The notes beneath the pieces are model-generated. The model did no database searches. It was not told the DNA's origin and saw only the letters and a program-made list of their open reading frames with translations. This document shows positions 1 through 10,927 of a stretch of 64,000 nucleotides of DNA, in pieces (position 1 is the first letter of the stretch; each line of letters begins with the position of its first letter). Source of the DNA: Portulaca oleracea. Its lineage: Eukaryota; Streptophyta; Magnoliopsida; Caryophyllales; Portulacaceae. Made by a program: the position numbers and the translations under genes. The stretch spans positions 59,839,518 to 59,903,517 of the forward strand of contig CM055869.1 in NCBI GenBank assembly GCA_029582165.1, given 5' to 3'.

Positions 1-450
1 TTAGTTGTATACGTGAAAGAAAGAGGTTGAGTTTTGGGTCATATTAGTGTCGAAGGAGAGTGTGTGTAACTCGATAATGTATGGTTGAGAAGGTTAATCA
101 ATGCCCCGCATCAACTCTTGTTTATCTGTTTGGTCCCCAAAAAGTAGCCCATCGTCGTGATGAAATTGGCCAGTGCGGTAGTCGGGAGTTAGAGCGTATC
201 GATTCGATACAATGCAATGTTTCTATTGTGCACCTGGTGGGTCAACAAGAAACATTACATTGTGTCGAACTGATATGCTTCTAACTCCCGAGCAATCAGA
301 CCTCGCGCAATTTCATCACGACAAGGCTGCTATTTTTTGGGAACCAAACAATTAAACGAGAAGTCAGACGGTTGACGAAAGTCTTTTCAACCATATATTA
401 ACAGCTAAACAACACACTCTCCTTGACAATAACATGACCCTCTTGCCTCG
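1..450. repeat. Long imperfect foldback (inverted repeat)
   Basis: The first ~225 bases pair with the next ~205. The best part is 184-224 against 248-289, where about 34 of 41 positions match around a 23-base loop (225-247). Pairing continues outwards, for example TCGTGATGAAATTG near 155 with CAATTTCATCACGA near 310, TGTTTGGTCCCC near 127 with GGGAACCAAACA near 339, and GGAGAGTGTGTG near 55 with a counterpart near 415. The left arm may run out of the window. It could be a foldback transposon end or an inverted duplication able to give a hairpin RNA. No coding potential was seen in it. Confidence 0.8.
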
Positions 451-1230
451 TGACACGACTTAGGTAACCAACACACGCTAACCCATTTGCGCATATTCTT
501 GCGACTTAAATGATTTTGGTTGTTATGTATGTCTTCATTTTGCAGTGATCTAAAATGGTAGGAAGGCGCGGCCATGGTTTCGGACCGCGAATCGACTTGT
601 GAGTGGTTGGAGGGTGAGTCCGGGACCCCACAGACGCAATGTGATCAAGGCCAACTCGCCGTGGCCGACGTGGTACGGATGCAGGATGCAATGGGGCCAC
701 CCGAGGACACGGTAGTCGAGCCATGGATTTCGTTGACCATCTCAACCAGGCCATGGGTGAGTCTAGCGGCTCAACAACATCGGAGTCGGGGACGATGAGA
801 CAGGGAGCCCGAGATGCAGATGATCCGACCTCCGCCGCCAATTTTTCGACTCATGGGCAAAGTTACGTGCCATCGTTTCATGCCGATGAGGATGCATCCG
901 CAAGTTTGCCCATTCGAAGCGGTGGGCAGGAGCGCTCACATCGTGACGCCGGGTCCAGAGCGATATCGTAAGAGGAAGCGAGCGCCGACAATTCTGGAAG
1001 ATTGGTGGTAACGTTCGGGACCCGCAATTCTCATTGATACCGAGCTTTGGAGGTCACATATCGCCGTAATATGGGAGGGTCGCGGCGTTCACCTCGTGTT
1101 GTCCTTGATTGCCGACGAAGAAGAATGCGTTGAGGAGTTGTGGTCGACACGCACGATTGGAACTCGAATGCCAGCCGCACCGGAAGAATCCAAATAACCA
1201 ACTTGCACGGAGCCGATGACGATCACATCG
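451..1230 (+). other. Unassigned moderately GC-rich stretch before the PMD pseudogene
   Basis: Short open frames exist on both strands (for example 723-971 +), but none resembles a domain I recognise. A remnant basic stretch is readable near 970-1010. By position it could be the decayed 5' part of the plant-mobile-domain gene. I cannot support a gene call. Confidence 0.4.
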
Positions 1231-2173
1231 ACTGACGCTGATCTCGGCGTCGTTGAGAGGTGGCAACCCGACACAAACACATTTCACCTTCCCTGTGGTG
1301 AAATGACGATCATGTTGCATGATGTGCAACATATATTGGTCTTGCGCTGATGGCTTGATGCAAGGACTTCCTGAAGTCGTTAACCAAGACGCGTCTGTGA
1401 TTTTTGAAAAAGCAATGGCGAGTGAAGGTCGATAGCACTTATGACAAGGGTGGCATAGACTCCCATTTGAGGACGATCGGTTTAACGACCGCTTTCCCAT
1501 TCCCATAGGATACGGGCGTGGTTGTTGAGCATGCTCGAACACTATCCTTGTGGACAAATCGAGGGATAGAATTAGGCCGCATCCGTGGCCTAGCACTGAT
1601 GTTATCGTTGATCGCATTGCTTGGGGGACGGTGACCTTGGCGTTCCTTTACCGCCAGTTAGGGATGGCGAGCAGGGCCGGGACAGCCAAGATGGCCGGGT
1701 GTTTGACCCTGCTGCAGGCCTGGATCTACGAGTACTTTCCTGATTTTAGGCCACACGCGGAGCAGCCTGTTAATGGGCCTCGGGCGAGCAGGTGGTCCCC
1801 CATCCGCCAGCCAAGTTCGGGACAGCGCCTGCGACAGTTGAGGGCCTCGTTGGATGCGTTGACGCCGGATCGTGTGAGTTGGGCCCCGTACGGTCCTGCC
1901 CCGTACAAGTCATGTACCAGGACGTTGTACAATGGAGGCATTCGTGCATACGACATCACTGAGCTGTACATGCCCGATCGTGTCGTTCGGCAGTTAGGGC
2001 ACCTACAACATATCCCACGGCGATTATCAGTCCCAAATATCGCTGAACGACCGGCGAAGGGCCCCTACAAACTGGAATTCGTGGAGGCTAACGTCAGCGC
2101 TGACTGGGCGGGGTTTCCAATCAACAACAAAATGTCAGTGCGTGATGTGCCCCGCACGAAACAAGTCTTGTGA
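1231..2173 (+). pseudogene. Plant mobile domain (PMD/MAIN-like) pseudogene
   Basis: Two pieces of a plant mobile domain are readable. At 1249-1350 the frame gives VVERWQPDT, TFHLPCGEMTIMLHDVQ and then a stop at 1348-1350. This is the family's signature 'ERWRPETHTFHLPxGEMTxTLxDV' region. Other frames continue between 1340 and 1430. From 1550 to 2173 an open frame shows LTLLQAWIYEYFPDFRP, the WAPYGP segment and the family's typical C-terminal LEFVEANVSADW. PMD proteins occur as host genes (MAIN, MAIL) and inside MULE and Gypsy elements. The neighbouring transposase argues for the transposon-borne type. Frame changes and at least two stops make it a pseudogene. The frame ends at the stop at 2171-2173. 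Confidence 0.82.
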
Positions 2174-2706
2174 GTCGGATGTCGCCTACAACGGCGGTAT
2201 GCGGCCATTCACACAAATTTTTGAACAACAATGCCTCCGCAAGCCAATCGACAGCTGATGACCTTCCGACACACGAACAGGTACACTTAAACACTCCTCA
2301 TAATTAATTATTTTATGTTTTATTTTTTGTTGTATTTTTTATTGATCTGACCGATTTTTTTTGTAATTTTTTTTTTATAAAAGTGGGCCTATACATGGGC
2401 TTCATTAGTTCAACGGAGGAGGCATCAGTTCAAGCGGACGATGAGAGCGACAATTAACCGTGCTTGATGCGATGAGATGGTCGATTTGCGGGCGTTGGTG
2501 CCATCGGATGCACATTGAAGTCCCCGGGAGGAAGACGATGATGATGAGGAGTAGATGGTGTTGTTTAATTTCATTGTTTTTATTATACCCTAAACTAAGT
2601 GTGGCTTTGTGTTGAACTAACTGCCTGATTATGCGGTCAGTTTTCAAATTTGTGTTTTTATTGTTTTTTTAATGGGTATATGTATACAACGGTACAACTA
2701 CAACAA
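2174..2706. other. Spacer between convergent MULE pseudogenes
   Basis: No gene seen. T-rich tracts at 2310-2380 could be the 3' end of the PMD unit. This is the gap between the two convergent pseudogenes. Confidence 0.5.
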
Positions 2707-4379
2707 TCATTGGCGTTGAGCGGCCCTAATAGCCTGCCATCTATCAATACGAGCCTGGAAAGGCTCATCCCAACCCTCAACAGTTATGTCTCTAGCTGCT
2801 CGCCATCCAATATGAATCGGCGGTAGAGGGCAGTCATCCCGTAAATGTATAAGCATGAAGTGGTTATTGTATCGCACAATTCCCTGAACTTTCGCAGGTC
2901 CCGTAAGTCTAGGCCCTCCTCTTATGGGTAATATTGATATGCATAGTTCAGCTGTCTGCGATCGTGGACCAGGAGGTGTTGACAAGAAGACCCACATCAT
3001 ATTCATCGTTGTCGCAGCTGGAAATAAGTCATTTGGAGCCGACATCCAATGTTCGAACGGGGCAGGCCCAGCCAAGTGGCCGTAAATCCGTGCGTGTGTC
3101 TCAAGGAAAATCTCAACTCTAGTGATAAATGCTGGCTCTCAACTCTTGAAGTGGCTGTGTTCCCCATATGAGGTACGTTGTCGGTCCAAGCACAAACAAA
3201 TTTTTCCTTATGACTCAGCCACGTTCCCGTAAGATAATCAATTATCGGTTTGTTTTGCCCGATCCACGCGTTAACAACCTCTTTCCACTTGACATTGAAA
3301 TCTCCAACAGTCTTCGCATGTACAAGGCCGTTCGGAAATGATATGCGAAATGAAGCCCGAGTCCGAGCTTCTTGCCCCAAAGGGACGTTCACTTTGTTCT
3401 CCACATCATTTGCAATATGCCACACGCACAAAAGATGATGCACATTTGGGTAAACCCTGGCGACAGCCCCCAACAAAGCATCCTGCTTGTCCGTCACAAA
3501 CACGGATGGAATTAAATCGGTACCCAACAGTTCATACACTCTCCACAATAGCCACTCATAAGATTCCATCTTCTCGTCCCGCATGAACGAGTAAGCTATC
3601 TGGAAGTTGCGGTTGGTCGGTGTCATGCCTACGAGCTCACATAAAGGCCACTTTGCCTTGTTTGTCTTACGTTGTGTCAATGAGAATGACATTCGGGCGA
3701 CGTAGCAACTTCAACGAGTAAGGATGGCATAAAACACCGACGGCTCGCCGTCGTCATCATAATCGACAAAAGAGACGCACTACCGAGTTTCGCCATGCGC
3801 AAGCATTGTCCCGCAGCCGTCCTACCATCCAATTCCTCAGTGCGCATCTTTGCCCGCTCATTGTAAACTTGCTTCACGTTTATCGCAGATGCGGGGAACC
3901 TAATCTTCAACGACGTTTGTATTGTCGCCGGTGTGCACCCCGTGTTGGTCATATCCCGGACATGTTCTTTCATTTGAGGTTAATGGATGTCCGTGACGAT
4001 GCCCTTCCTCGTACACGATGAAGGCATGATTGTGCTTCCCCCGGTCACCGTCGCACACTCTAACTCGCCATTCCGTTTCGTTGCGAGTCCACGCAACAAT
4101 GGCGAACTTACATTGGCACGCCTTCGTTGACGTCCTCCGACGAGCCGCATCATCTAGATCGTTCAATTTGCCACGATACTTTCCGTACCTCCAGCACTTC
4201 AAATAACACCTTAACGGACTATCGGCATCTTTTCTCTTGTACGAAGCCCGTACAAACCTAAAACCGATTGTCGCAGCTACTCCATTGGCCCAATCATTCA
4301 ACGCTTCAATACTCTCGAACACATTTTGCGTTACAAAATGTGAGGAGTAATCAACGCCGTCCCCCCCAAAGTCCTCCAA
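2707..4379 (-). pseudogene. MULE transposase with FAR1-like N-terminus and OTU-like C-terminus, frameshifted
   Basis: Read on the minus strand from 4379. 4379-3975 gives a FAR1/zinc-knuckle-like DNA-binding region (FESIEALNDWANGVAATIGF, KACQCKF, KHNHAF). After a frameshift near 3975 the linker reads MKEHVRDMTNTGCTP. After further shifts near 3680-3770 the MULE catalytic domain follows: LCELVGMTPTNRNFQIAYSF, the VFVTDKQDALL segment with the second catalytic Asp, VHHLLCVWHIANDV, and ATSRVESQH with the catalytic Glu region. After a break near 3120-3075 the C-terminal part (HWMS near 3050, then a late VRYNNHFMLIHL, CPLPP segment) resembles the OTU-like module of OTU-carrying MULE transposases. 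The first catalytic Asp lies in the frame-shifted stretch around 3690. At least three frameshifts make it inactive. Confidence 0.85.
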
Positions 4380-4968
4380 AAAAACCTACAAACAATAAAA
4401 ACAATTATTATTATTAATATACTAATAATAACTGGTATACTAATTCGTAATAATAATGTTAGTAGCTTCAACATTAATAAATAACAAACAATTCTAATAT
4501 TAATTATCATAATAATAATATTATTAAAAAAAACATTGTAACATAATTAACATAATAATAACAATTAACAACATTATTTACCATAATGATATTATTTTAA
4601 ATAAATAAATAATACTTTTAACAACATTTACTAATATTGTTAATAATATCAACAACACTTATAAACAACTTGTTTTAATAATATTAATTAACATAATTTA
4701 GACATAATAATTATAATTAATTACATTAAATATTAATAAAAATTTTATTTAAATAACAATATTAACAATAAAAATTAGCATAATTAACATAATATAATAA
4801 TAATAACAACACTTCTAAACATCTTATTTACGATAATATGTTTTAACAAAATTTACATAACAATTATAATTAACGACATTTATTACCTTAATAATATTAA
4901 CATAAATAAATAAATAATATTTTTTACATAACAATAATATTAACATTTTATAAAATTTTTAAAAAAAT
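4380..4968. other. Very AT-rich spacer (TAATAATA-type low complexity)
   Basis: Nearly pure A/T with degenerate TAATAATAAT, AACAATATTA and ACATAATTAACA motifs. No coding signal. It lies upstream of the transposase pseudogene and could hold its promoter or 5' UTR, but no motif stands out. Confidence 0.6.
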
Positions 4969-5140
4969 AAAACGAAAATTTTTCCCGAAAACACCGTGCC
5001 GCTAGAACGGCGCAGCGCAACGCTGCGTGCCAACCGTGCGGCACGTAGCGGCTCTTGTCAAGACGATCCGCACGGCCGCGCCGCGGCTCCGGCGGGATCT
5101 GGGCGCGGCAACCGTGCATTTCCGGAAAATTTTTCGTTTT
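4969..5140. repeat. AT-armed inverted repeat enclosing a GC-rich hairpin island
   Basis: The arms AAAACGAAAATTTTTCCCG (4969-4987) and CCGGAAAATTTTTCGTTTT (5122-5140) are near-perfect inverted copies. Between them are ~135 bases of very GC-rich DNA in an AT-rich setting. Inside, GTGCCGC near 4996 pairs with GCGGCAC near 5038, and GGCGCAGCG pairs with CGCTGCG around a CAA loop. A nested stem is therefore likely. It lies within the proposed MULE right end. Confidence 0.75.
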
Positions 5141-5261
5141 ATTTTTTTTTTAGAATTTATATTTTACAAACTAACCTCTTGTTCTTCACTTGAATTACCA
5201 CCTTCTATTGACATTTTAGGTTGAATTTCTAAATTAAATCAAAAATTTTGAGCAAATTTTA

Positions 5262-5388
5262 GAGAGAGAAAGAGAGGAGAGAGAGAGAGAGAGTTTTAGA
5301 GAGAAGGTGACTTGAATTATATAAAGGGCAAAAACGTCTTTTGGGGGGGCGACATTAGTAAAAAGGGGGGCGATGAATAGCATTACCC
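5262..5388. repeat. GA tract and candidate MULE right terminus
   Basis: 5262-5295 is an almost pure GA tract. It is followed by two G-runs (GGGGGGGCGACATTAG and GGGGGGCGATGAATAG) and ATTACCC, ending at 5388. Read in reverse this gives GGGTAATGCTATTCATCGCC, which looks like a transposon terminus. A weakly similar G-rich segment is at 10297-10340. I did not find the matching left terminus. Confidence 0.45.
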
Positions 5389-5463
5389 AACAACAAAGTA
5401 CAAGAGACAACCAATAAACTGCACAATAAACAACAGAAAACAACTAAAAGATGTAAACATCAA

Positions 5464-5750
5464 TGAGTATTGATGTGGTGCTAGATCGAAAGAGGGCTTT
5501 GGTGAAAGAGGTTTGTGGGTTAAAGGTTTTATCGACCAAGAAGAAGTGAATGGTTTTTTTTTTTTTTGGGTGGTTTCGTAGCTGTTTGTAACTATCTATA
5601 TTTTGGTTTTTGTGGTTGTATATTCTAGTTGTTGTGTTTTTTTTAATACTGTTGGTATGGTTCTGCTTCTTTTGCTATTTTTTTGCGGATATTTTGCAGC
5701 ATCTTTGATGCTTTTAGCCCTTATGGCTTCCAACTATCAAAAAAAAAAAA
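5464..5750 (+). mobile_element. 5'-truncated LINE 3' end with poly(A) and 15-bp target duplication
   Basis: A perfect direct repeat AGATGTAAACATCAA flanks the insert (5449-5463 and 5751-5765). The insert ends in a pure A-tract just before the second copy, and its last 90 bases have the T/G-rich look of a plant L1 3' UTR. Poly(A) plus a 15-bp target-site duplication is the mark of LINE-driven retroposition. No coding sequence remains, so a processed RNA copied by LINE machinery is an alternative. Confidence 0.8.
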
Positions 5751-5765
5751 AGATGTAAACATCAA

Positions 5766-7590
5766 AAGTCCAAACTGTTCCAAAAAGTCTTCAACTCGTC
5801 TGGGAAGAAATAACCTTAATACCACAATTCTTTCTTATCAAGGTCCTTGTGCAAACACCACTTTAATATCTTTGAAATCTTTTAAATTGTGAGGAGTTTC
5901 ATTGGCAGTTGATTAAATTCCTCGCTTAATCAGTCGATTATACACCCTCAGTCTCTCTATTTCGTATTAATTGTCACTTAATTGATTAGCATTGTCTTCA
6001 ATGTCTCTCTTTGAATGATAATATCTTGTTTGGTTTAAAAAATGATAATATCTTGTATGATATAGTTTATTAACAATTGCAATATTATGTTTTTAGGATA
6101 ATATTTTTTTGTTGGTAATAATTTTATATAAAATTTATGTCATGTGAAAATTGAGATTTTGATAAGTCATGCTTGTTATGACCAATTTAATACTTTTCCT
6201 TACCCTCAACTGATAAAAATTATTGATGGTTATCCTAAAATAGGAGCTAATTAAGTACTAGTAGGTTAAAAAAAATACAGGATTGACCACTATTTACCAG
6301 CTGAAATTTGAATAAAATGCTACCATGGATGTCAACTCTTAATTAATTAAGATAAATAATTAGGGGACAAGACATTCTTTTTGACTTTGTTGTGTTCTTA
6401 AAAAAAAATGTTGATAGTAAAGTCAAAAGTATTTTAGCCGGATGAAGAATCTCTTAATCAAAATAGAAAGTGTTACACAAATTGTAATTTGTAAATGAAG
6501 ATAATTAATTATGTTCCTTGATTAGCATTTTTTTTAATGAATATATATATTCCTTGATTACTAATATTGGTTTTGCACAATTTGTAAATGGACCTTGTAT
6601 ATAATTTTATCTAGCACAATTTGTGCATCTCACATTTTTGTATTGGGGTATGTTTCGTGTGAGATCATCCTGCTATAAGTTTCATTCCTTAATATAAAGG
6701 TGGATAATAATTTATTTCAGTGATTCTAATAAAAAATTATCGGTTAATAAATTATTAAATATTCATCAGGTTTGTGTCAAAAAAGTCATTTTAATGTGAT
6801 TTATTAGTCATAGCAAATTCTTCAACAAGTCATGCCTAAAGGAGTATAGCGTCGGGTTTCACCCTAAGATTTGTACTTGTGTTGATCACCCTCGATTATC
6901 TAGGTTGTGAAGATCATTTCCAATGATGAGTTTAAATTCGACTCACTGTTGCCATGGCACAGATGAGAATGGAATGAGGTCGTGCAAAATATTTTAGTGG
7001 TGAAAATGAGAGTTGCCTTGCAAGAATCTCATCGTCAGTCTCGCGAGATGATCGAGTTTGAAAGAGAGTTTAACACACTAATATTTTAATCATATTTTTT
7101 CTCCCTCCTCCTCCACCTCATTTTTTTATCAATATAGCCAAATTAATTATATTACTAAGTATGACTCATTTACTTTTTAAAATTAATATGAGTCAAACTC
7201 ATGCTTGTCATTGGAAAGTTAGCTAAATATATGGATAAATTTTGATTCACTTGATAGGCGTCCATAGATTCCACGTCATCGAATAAGTCAAATTCAAACG
7301 CATAGTTATAAGTGCCTTTAGTTGTAATAAAATAAATAAATAATATATTTTCTTACCAAATAAAGATTATACTAATTTCCATGGATTCTAATATAGTTGC
7401 AAGTGCCTTTAGTAGTTACTAATCCAAATATTATATTTTTCCATGGGAGCTTTAATCATGACATATAATTGGTAACAAATCATTTTGTATTTTATACACT
7501 AAATACAAATTATTCCCACATCAAAATAGATGCATACAAATCATGGTTATGATTTCCTATGATTTAGTTGCAATTCTTGCAATTTCAATC
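5766..7590. other. AT-rich spacer, left copy of the defensin-like duplication
   Basis: No gene seen. From about 6640 onwards it matches 10820-12190 in parts. The shared pieces include TTTATTAGTCATAGCAAA-type text, CCTAAGATTTGT and TTGATCA near 6865 and 11452, and CAAATTATTCCCACATC near 7508. This shows that A and B are tandem duplicates with their upstream DNA. Confidence 0.6.
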
Positions 7591-7600
7591 TATAAATATG
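7591..7600 (+). promoter_or_regulatory. TATA box of defensin-like copy A
   Basis: TATAAATATG about 92 bases before the first ATG. It is preceded by a block (CCTATGATTTAGTTGCAATTC) that is also present upstream of copies B and C. Confidence 0.65.
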
Positions 7601-7904
7601 GATCAGTGCAAGCCAAGGTTGTATAATATAAGATAAAAGTTGAGAAAAAGAAAAAAAAATCCCATCGACTTTAATTTGTTAATTCTTTGTAATGGCAATG
7701 AAGAACATCTCATTTCCACTTAAGGCCACAATCCTTGATGCCAAATTCTGGTAATTGTTTTCACTTTCTTCATCTTTATTTAATTATTTATCCATTTGAT
7801 TCATTTATTTATTTGTTCTTTTTATCTTAAAGTATCATATGTAGCCTAGTCACTATCATTAACCATTTAAACTAGTCTATGTTACATGCATGCATAGATA
7901 CATC

Positions 7905-7978
7905 TATTAAGATATATACATGCATACATACATACATACCCATATGTATGTATGCATGCATGCATGTATGTATGTATA
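7905..7978. repeat. Palindromic CATA/TATG microsatellite
   Basis: ATACATACATACATAC on the left is followed at once by its complement TATGTATGCATGCATG on the right, giving a near-perfect hairpin of simple repeats in the intron of copy A. Confidence 0.75.
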
Positions 7979-8004
7979 ATGCTTAATTTGAGTTTTCAAT
8001 TTTT

Positions 8005-8686
8005 TTTCCGTGGGTCCGCAGGAATTAGTCTCTCCGTGGACTAGGGGTAGCCATGGATCGGTTAACCGATCCGATCATAAATTCGGATCAGTTAACCGTA
8101 TGTTCCCATTGTTAAAATCGTGATCCGTATCCGATCTGAAAGTTTCGGTTAACCGAATTGTTGGATAATAAAATTTGTGATCAGTATCCGATCCCAAAGT
8201 TTCGGTTAACCGAATTTCGGATCGGATAACCATATATCCATGGATTATAAACCAGTCGTACAATAATAATAATTGTCATCCTTAACTTAATGGGTTCAAA
8301 ATTGTAAATTTTATGTATTGTGTTACATTTCTACGCTAATGACTATTAATTTACCACAAAAAATTAACATTTGAAGGGTTCAAAGTTGAAAATATTTCGG
8401 ATTATCATATAACCGATAGATTATCCGGATTTTTCAACCCCCGATCTGTATCTGATCCAGAAAAAAATTCGGATCGGTTAACCGATCTACCAACTTTAAA
8501 AATTATTAGTTAATTATCCTTTTTTTTGGATTGGATAATCAGATTTTGGGATCGGATCATGGATTACGGATTTTTTGGCCACCCCTACCATGGACATTAG
8601 TTCATGAAAGGAAGACTGACAGCTGCCTACATCTGAATCCCTTAAACTTCACATGAACGTGTTTCCCTAGGAATTTGTTGTTGTTA
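8005..8686 (+). mobile_element. tRNA-type SINE, interrupted by a hAT MITE
   Basis: The left part (about 8005-8041, CCGTGGGTCCGCAGGAATTA) and right part (8588-8686, TACATCTGAATCCC, GTGTTTCCCTAGGAA, then TTG repeats) read as one SINE once the MITE at 8042-8587 is removed. A second copy of the right part lies at 17640-17735, an element like the left part at 52590, and a short piece near 56196. The (GTT)n tail is typical of tRNA-derived plant SINEs. The exact 5' boundary was not found. Confidence 0.65.
8042..8587. mobile_element. hAT-type MITE with 8-bp target duplication
   Basis: Ends TAGGGGTAGCCA and TGGCCACCCCTA are inverted. The flanking 8-mers CCGTGGAC (8034-8041) and CCATGGAC (8588-8595) differ at one base. 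Inside are many palindromic CGGTTAACCG units in both orientations. It has no coding capacity. An 8-bp duplication plus the TAGGGGTG-type end fits the hAT superfamily. Confidence 0.82.
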
Positions 8687-8986
8687 TGGTATGTATGTAA
8701 TAATACATATGATAGATCTAAGTATGGAATTTTTGACATGGATGATTATGTATGTATGTATATAACCATGCATGCAGCAAATGCAAGAAGAAGAGAGATG
8801 ATGATGGGGTTGAATGCAGTACCAAGTCCACCATATAAGCTATGCTATGATCATGACAAGAAACCATGCACAGATGACAAGGCATGCAATGCAAGATGCA
8901 AAGAATATGGCACCGCCATTGATGGCCAATGTTATCCTGGAGCTCAAGGAAGGATGTATTGTTGTTGCAGAGTTGATTGCTGTTGA

Positions 8987-10927
8987 TTTTCTTTTTAATA
9001 ATTCTAATTTCTTTTATGAAAGTTTTTCAATTAATAAATGTTGAACAAATATATATAGATCCATATCTACATAGAAGGCTTGTTATCTTATATTATATAT
9101 ATGTATTTTTCGGGTGTTGTGTTCTTCAATTGATGAATAAAAATAAGTTCTGTCTTGCTGTTCTCTTTGGTTGTTTTGCCGTATGTGCTGATTTTGGTAG
9201 CATTTTTACAAGGAAAACGATAAACATCCTGACGCAAGATCATCTTGCATTTCTTCTAAATCATTAATAAAGTGAAATGTAAGTGTATTTAAATCATTCG
9301 AAATGTATGTTTCATTATTTTTAGGGTTACTACAACTTATAAACAATTTAAAAATAATTATTTATTTCATAAATATAAAATTATGTATAAAATGTGCATT
9401 TTCTACTATGATTGATAAAATTAGGCTATTATTATATTTTTTGACCTAGCTAATAAGTATTATATTGTTATAAATGATAAATATATATAATTATTAAAGA
9501 AAATATTAATAAAAGTTACAAAAATTTGAAATAATGAACAATTCAAGATGGTTAAGAACCATCTTAAGTCAAGATGATTATCATGGTCCAATAACAAATG
9601 TTTCTTTTATTTAAGTTTTTTATGACTTTCAATAATTGGAAAAAACAAAAATAAGTTCAATCATTGTGATTGTGAAGTTTTTTGAGTGATTTGACAACAC
9701 TTTTACAATTATAAATGATCAAGAAAGAGACCAAATCAATGAAAACCAACACAAGAGATATGTGGAAGCCCAAGATCTCCATTAATGTCTAACCCATTGA
9801 GAAAATAGAATGATTAGTTCATTTAGTATCAGCTGTACTGTGATGTCCCGTAAATCCTATGTTCGATTATTTCTAGGAGTAGCAAGAGGCCTGCAGGCCT
9901 AGTTTCTCTCCCTTTCAATGGGTCGGTTAGTCTAATGAGCTCTCCTTGAGATAAGCAACTCAGTGAATGACATGACTTAACAATGTAAAAAAGAAAGAAA
10001 AAAAAGAGTAATAATTATATAAATGATGATATATAAATAATGATACATCAGAGGTAAGGCATACATTTATCATATTTACTTGGGTTTTACCTGCAATAGT
10101 ATAACACTCGGAATATGTAAAAATTGAAGTCTACCGAATTGAATTTTCCTTTTTTAATAGGAATATGGTATCTTTTTAAAACTTATTAGCACCAATCAAA
10201 TGATAAGCTTGCATAGATAAATAGCTAAGAAAAAGTTGTATTGAATGTATTTGTATATATTGAGTGCGTTCAATAGTTTGGAAAACTTGTAACAAAAGGG
10301 GGTGACTTTAACGAAATGAGGAGCGATAAAAGGCAATGGTCAATATAAATGGTCCGTACACAAAATAATCCTACATCGTGTAAAATGGAGATTATGTTGA
10401 ACAATTCAAGTTCAACTCTATATATATTGTCAATAAATTGCTTGCTTAAATCAACAACAAATTTTCAGGGCGTTGTTTTTCTTTTAATTATGCCAAAAAA
10501 TATAAATAACGTATCAAAAAATATAAAATGCTATAAAAAAGACCTAGCAAAAACAGCCAAAAGAAAATAATAAAACTAGCACAACCAACAATGCGGTGAA
10601 GACAAAAAGAAAGCAACACATTCAAGACTTAACTTTCAAACGAGATATTCTATCGTCATGCAATATCTTCTTAAAATCACGTATTGGTTTCTTTTTATTA
10701 TTCTTCTTTGGCATCTCCAAGTTGTTGATTTAAGAAGGAATTTAATGATAATACAAGGTTGCACTTGAATATATTCGTCGATTACTAATTTTGTTTTGCA
10801 CTATTTGTACATGTCAAATTGGAATATGTTTTGAGTGAGAGTGCGAACCGCAAATTTATGGTGAGATATATCCTTATATTTTAATAATTATCGCTTAATA
10901 TATATATATAAAGGTTTCTCATAATTT
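8987..10927. other. Spacer between copies A and B
   Basis: Contains the copy A 3' region (AATAAA at 9136-9141). No gene seen. The rest is AT-rich sequence. A G-rich segment at 10297-10340 weakly resembles the proposed MULE terminus. Right of 10820 the sequence is homologous to the region after 6640. Confidence 0.5.

Larger units (their letters stand above)
1..5388. mobile_element. Decayed Mutator-like (MULE) element, right part
   Basis: Transposase and plant-mobile-domain pseudogenes lie convergently in a block richer in GC than the DNA to its right. The proposed right end is the G-rich segment ending at 5388 (reverse strand begins GGGTAATGCTATTC). That is inferred from the abrupt change there and its transposon-terminus look. 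The left end is outside the window, so neither terminal repeat nor target duplication could be checked. Both pseudogenes have frameshifts and stops, so the copy cannot be autonomous. An alternative is two neighbouring decayed elements rather than one. Confidence 0.6.
7692..8986 (+). pseudogene. Defensin-like peptide copy A, frameshifted first exon
   Basis: Two-exon relative of copy B. Exon 1 is 7692-7750 and exon 2 is 8778-8986 (acceptor GCATGCAG). Exon 1 has 59 bases against 82 in B and C. A net 23-base loss removes the hydrophobic core of the signal peptide and shifts the frame, and joining to exon 2 gives an early stop. Exon 2 is well kept and has the eight cysteines of the family plus two extra (ending CRVDCC). 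A continuous frame from 8675 runs through exon 2, so a new upstream first exon inside the former intron is conceivable, but that stretch has no convincing signal peptide. The intron carries a SINE split by a hAT MITE. AATAAA lies at 9136-9141. Most likely a dying paralog. Confidence 0.75.

Noticed and set aside
184..289. A specific known MIRNA gene
   Set aside because: The stem is good, but I recognise no mature miRNA, and arms extending over 200 bases fit a foldback element equally well.
1054..1617. 187-codon minus-strand frame
   Set aside because: Lies opposite the readable plant mobile domain motifs (+). No family resemblance in this strand.
8042..8587. Small peptide frame at 8075-8263 (minus)
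   Set aside because: Made of internal GGTTAACCGAA repeats of the MITE.
8675..8777. Upstream extension of the copy A exon 2 frame as the true N-terminus
   Set aside because: Runs through SINE-derived intron sequence and lacks a proper signal peptide. Kept only as a possibility.
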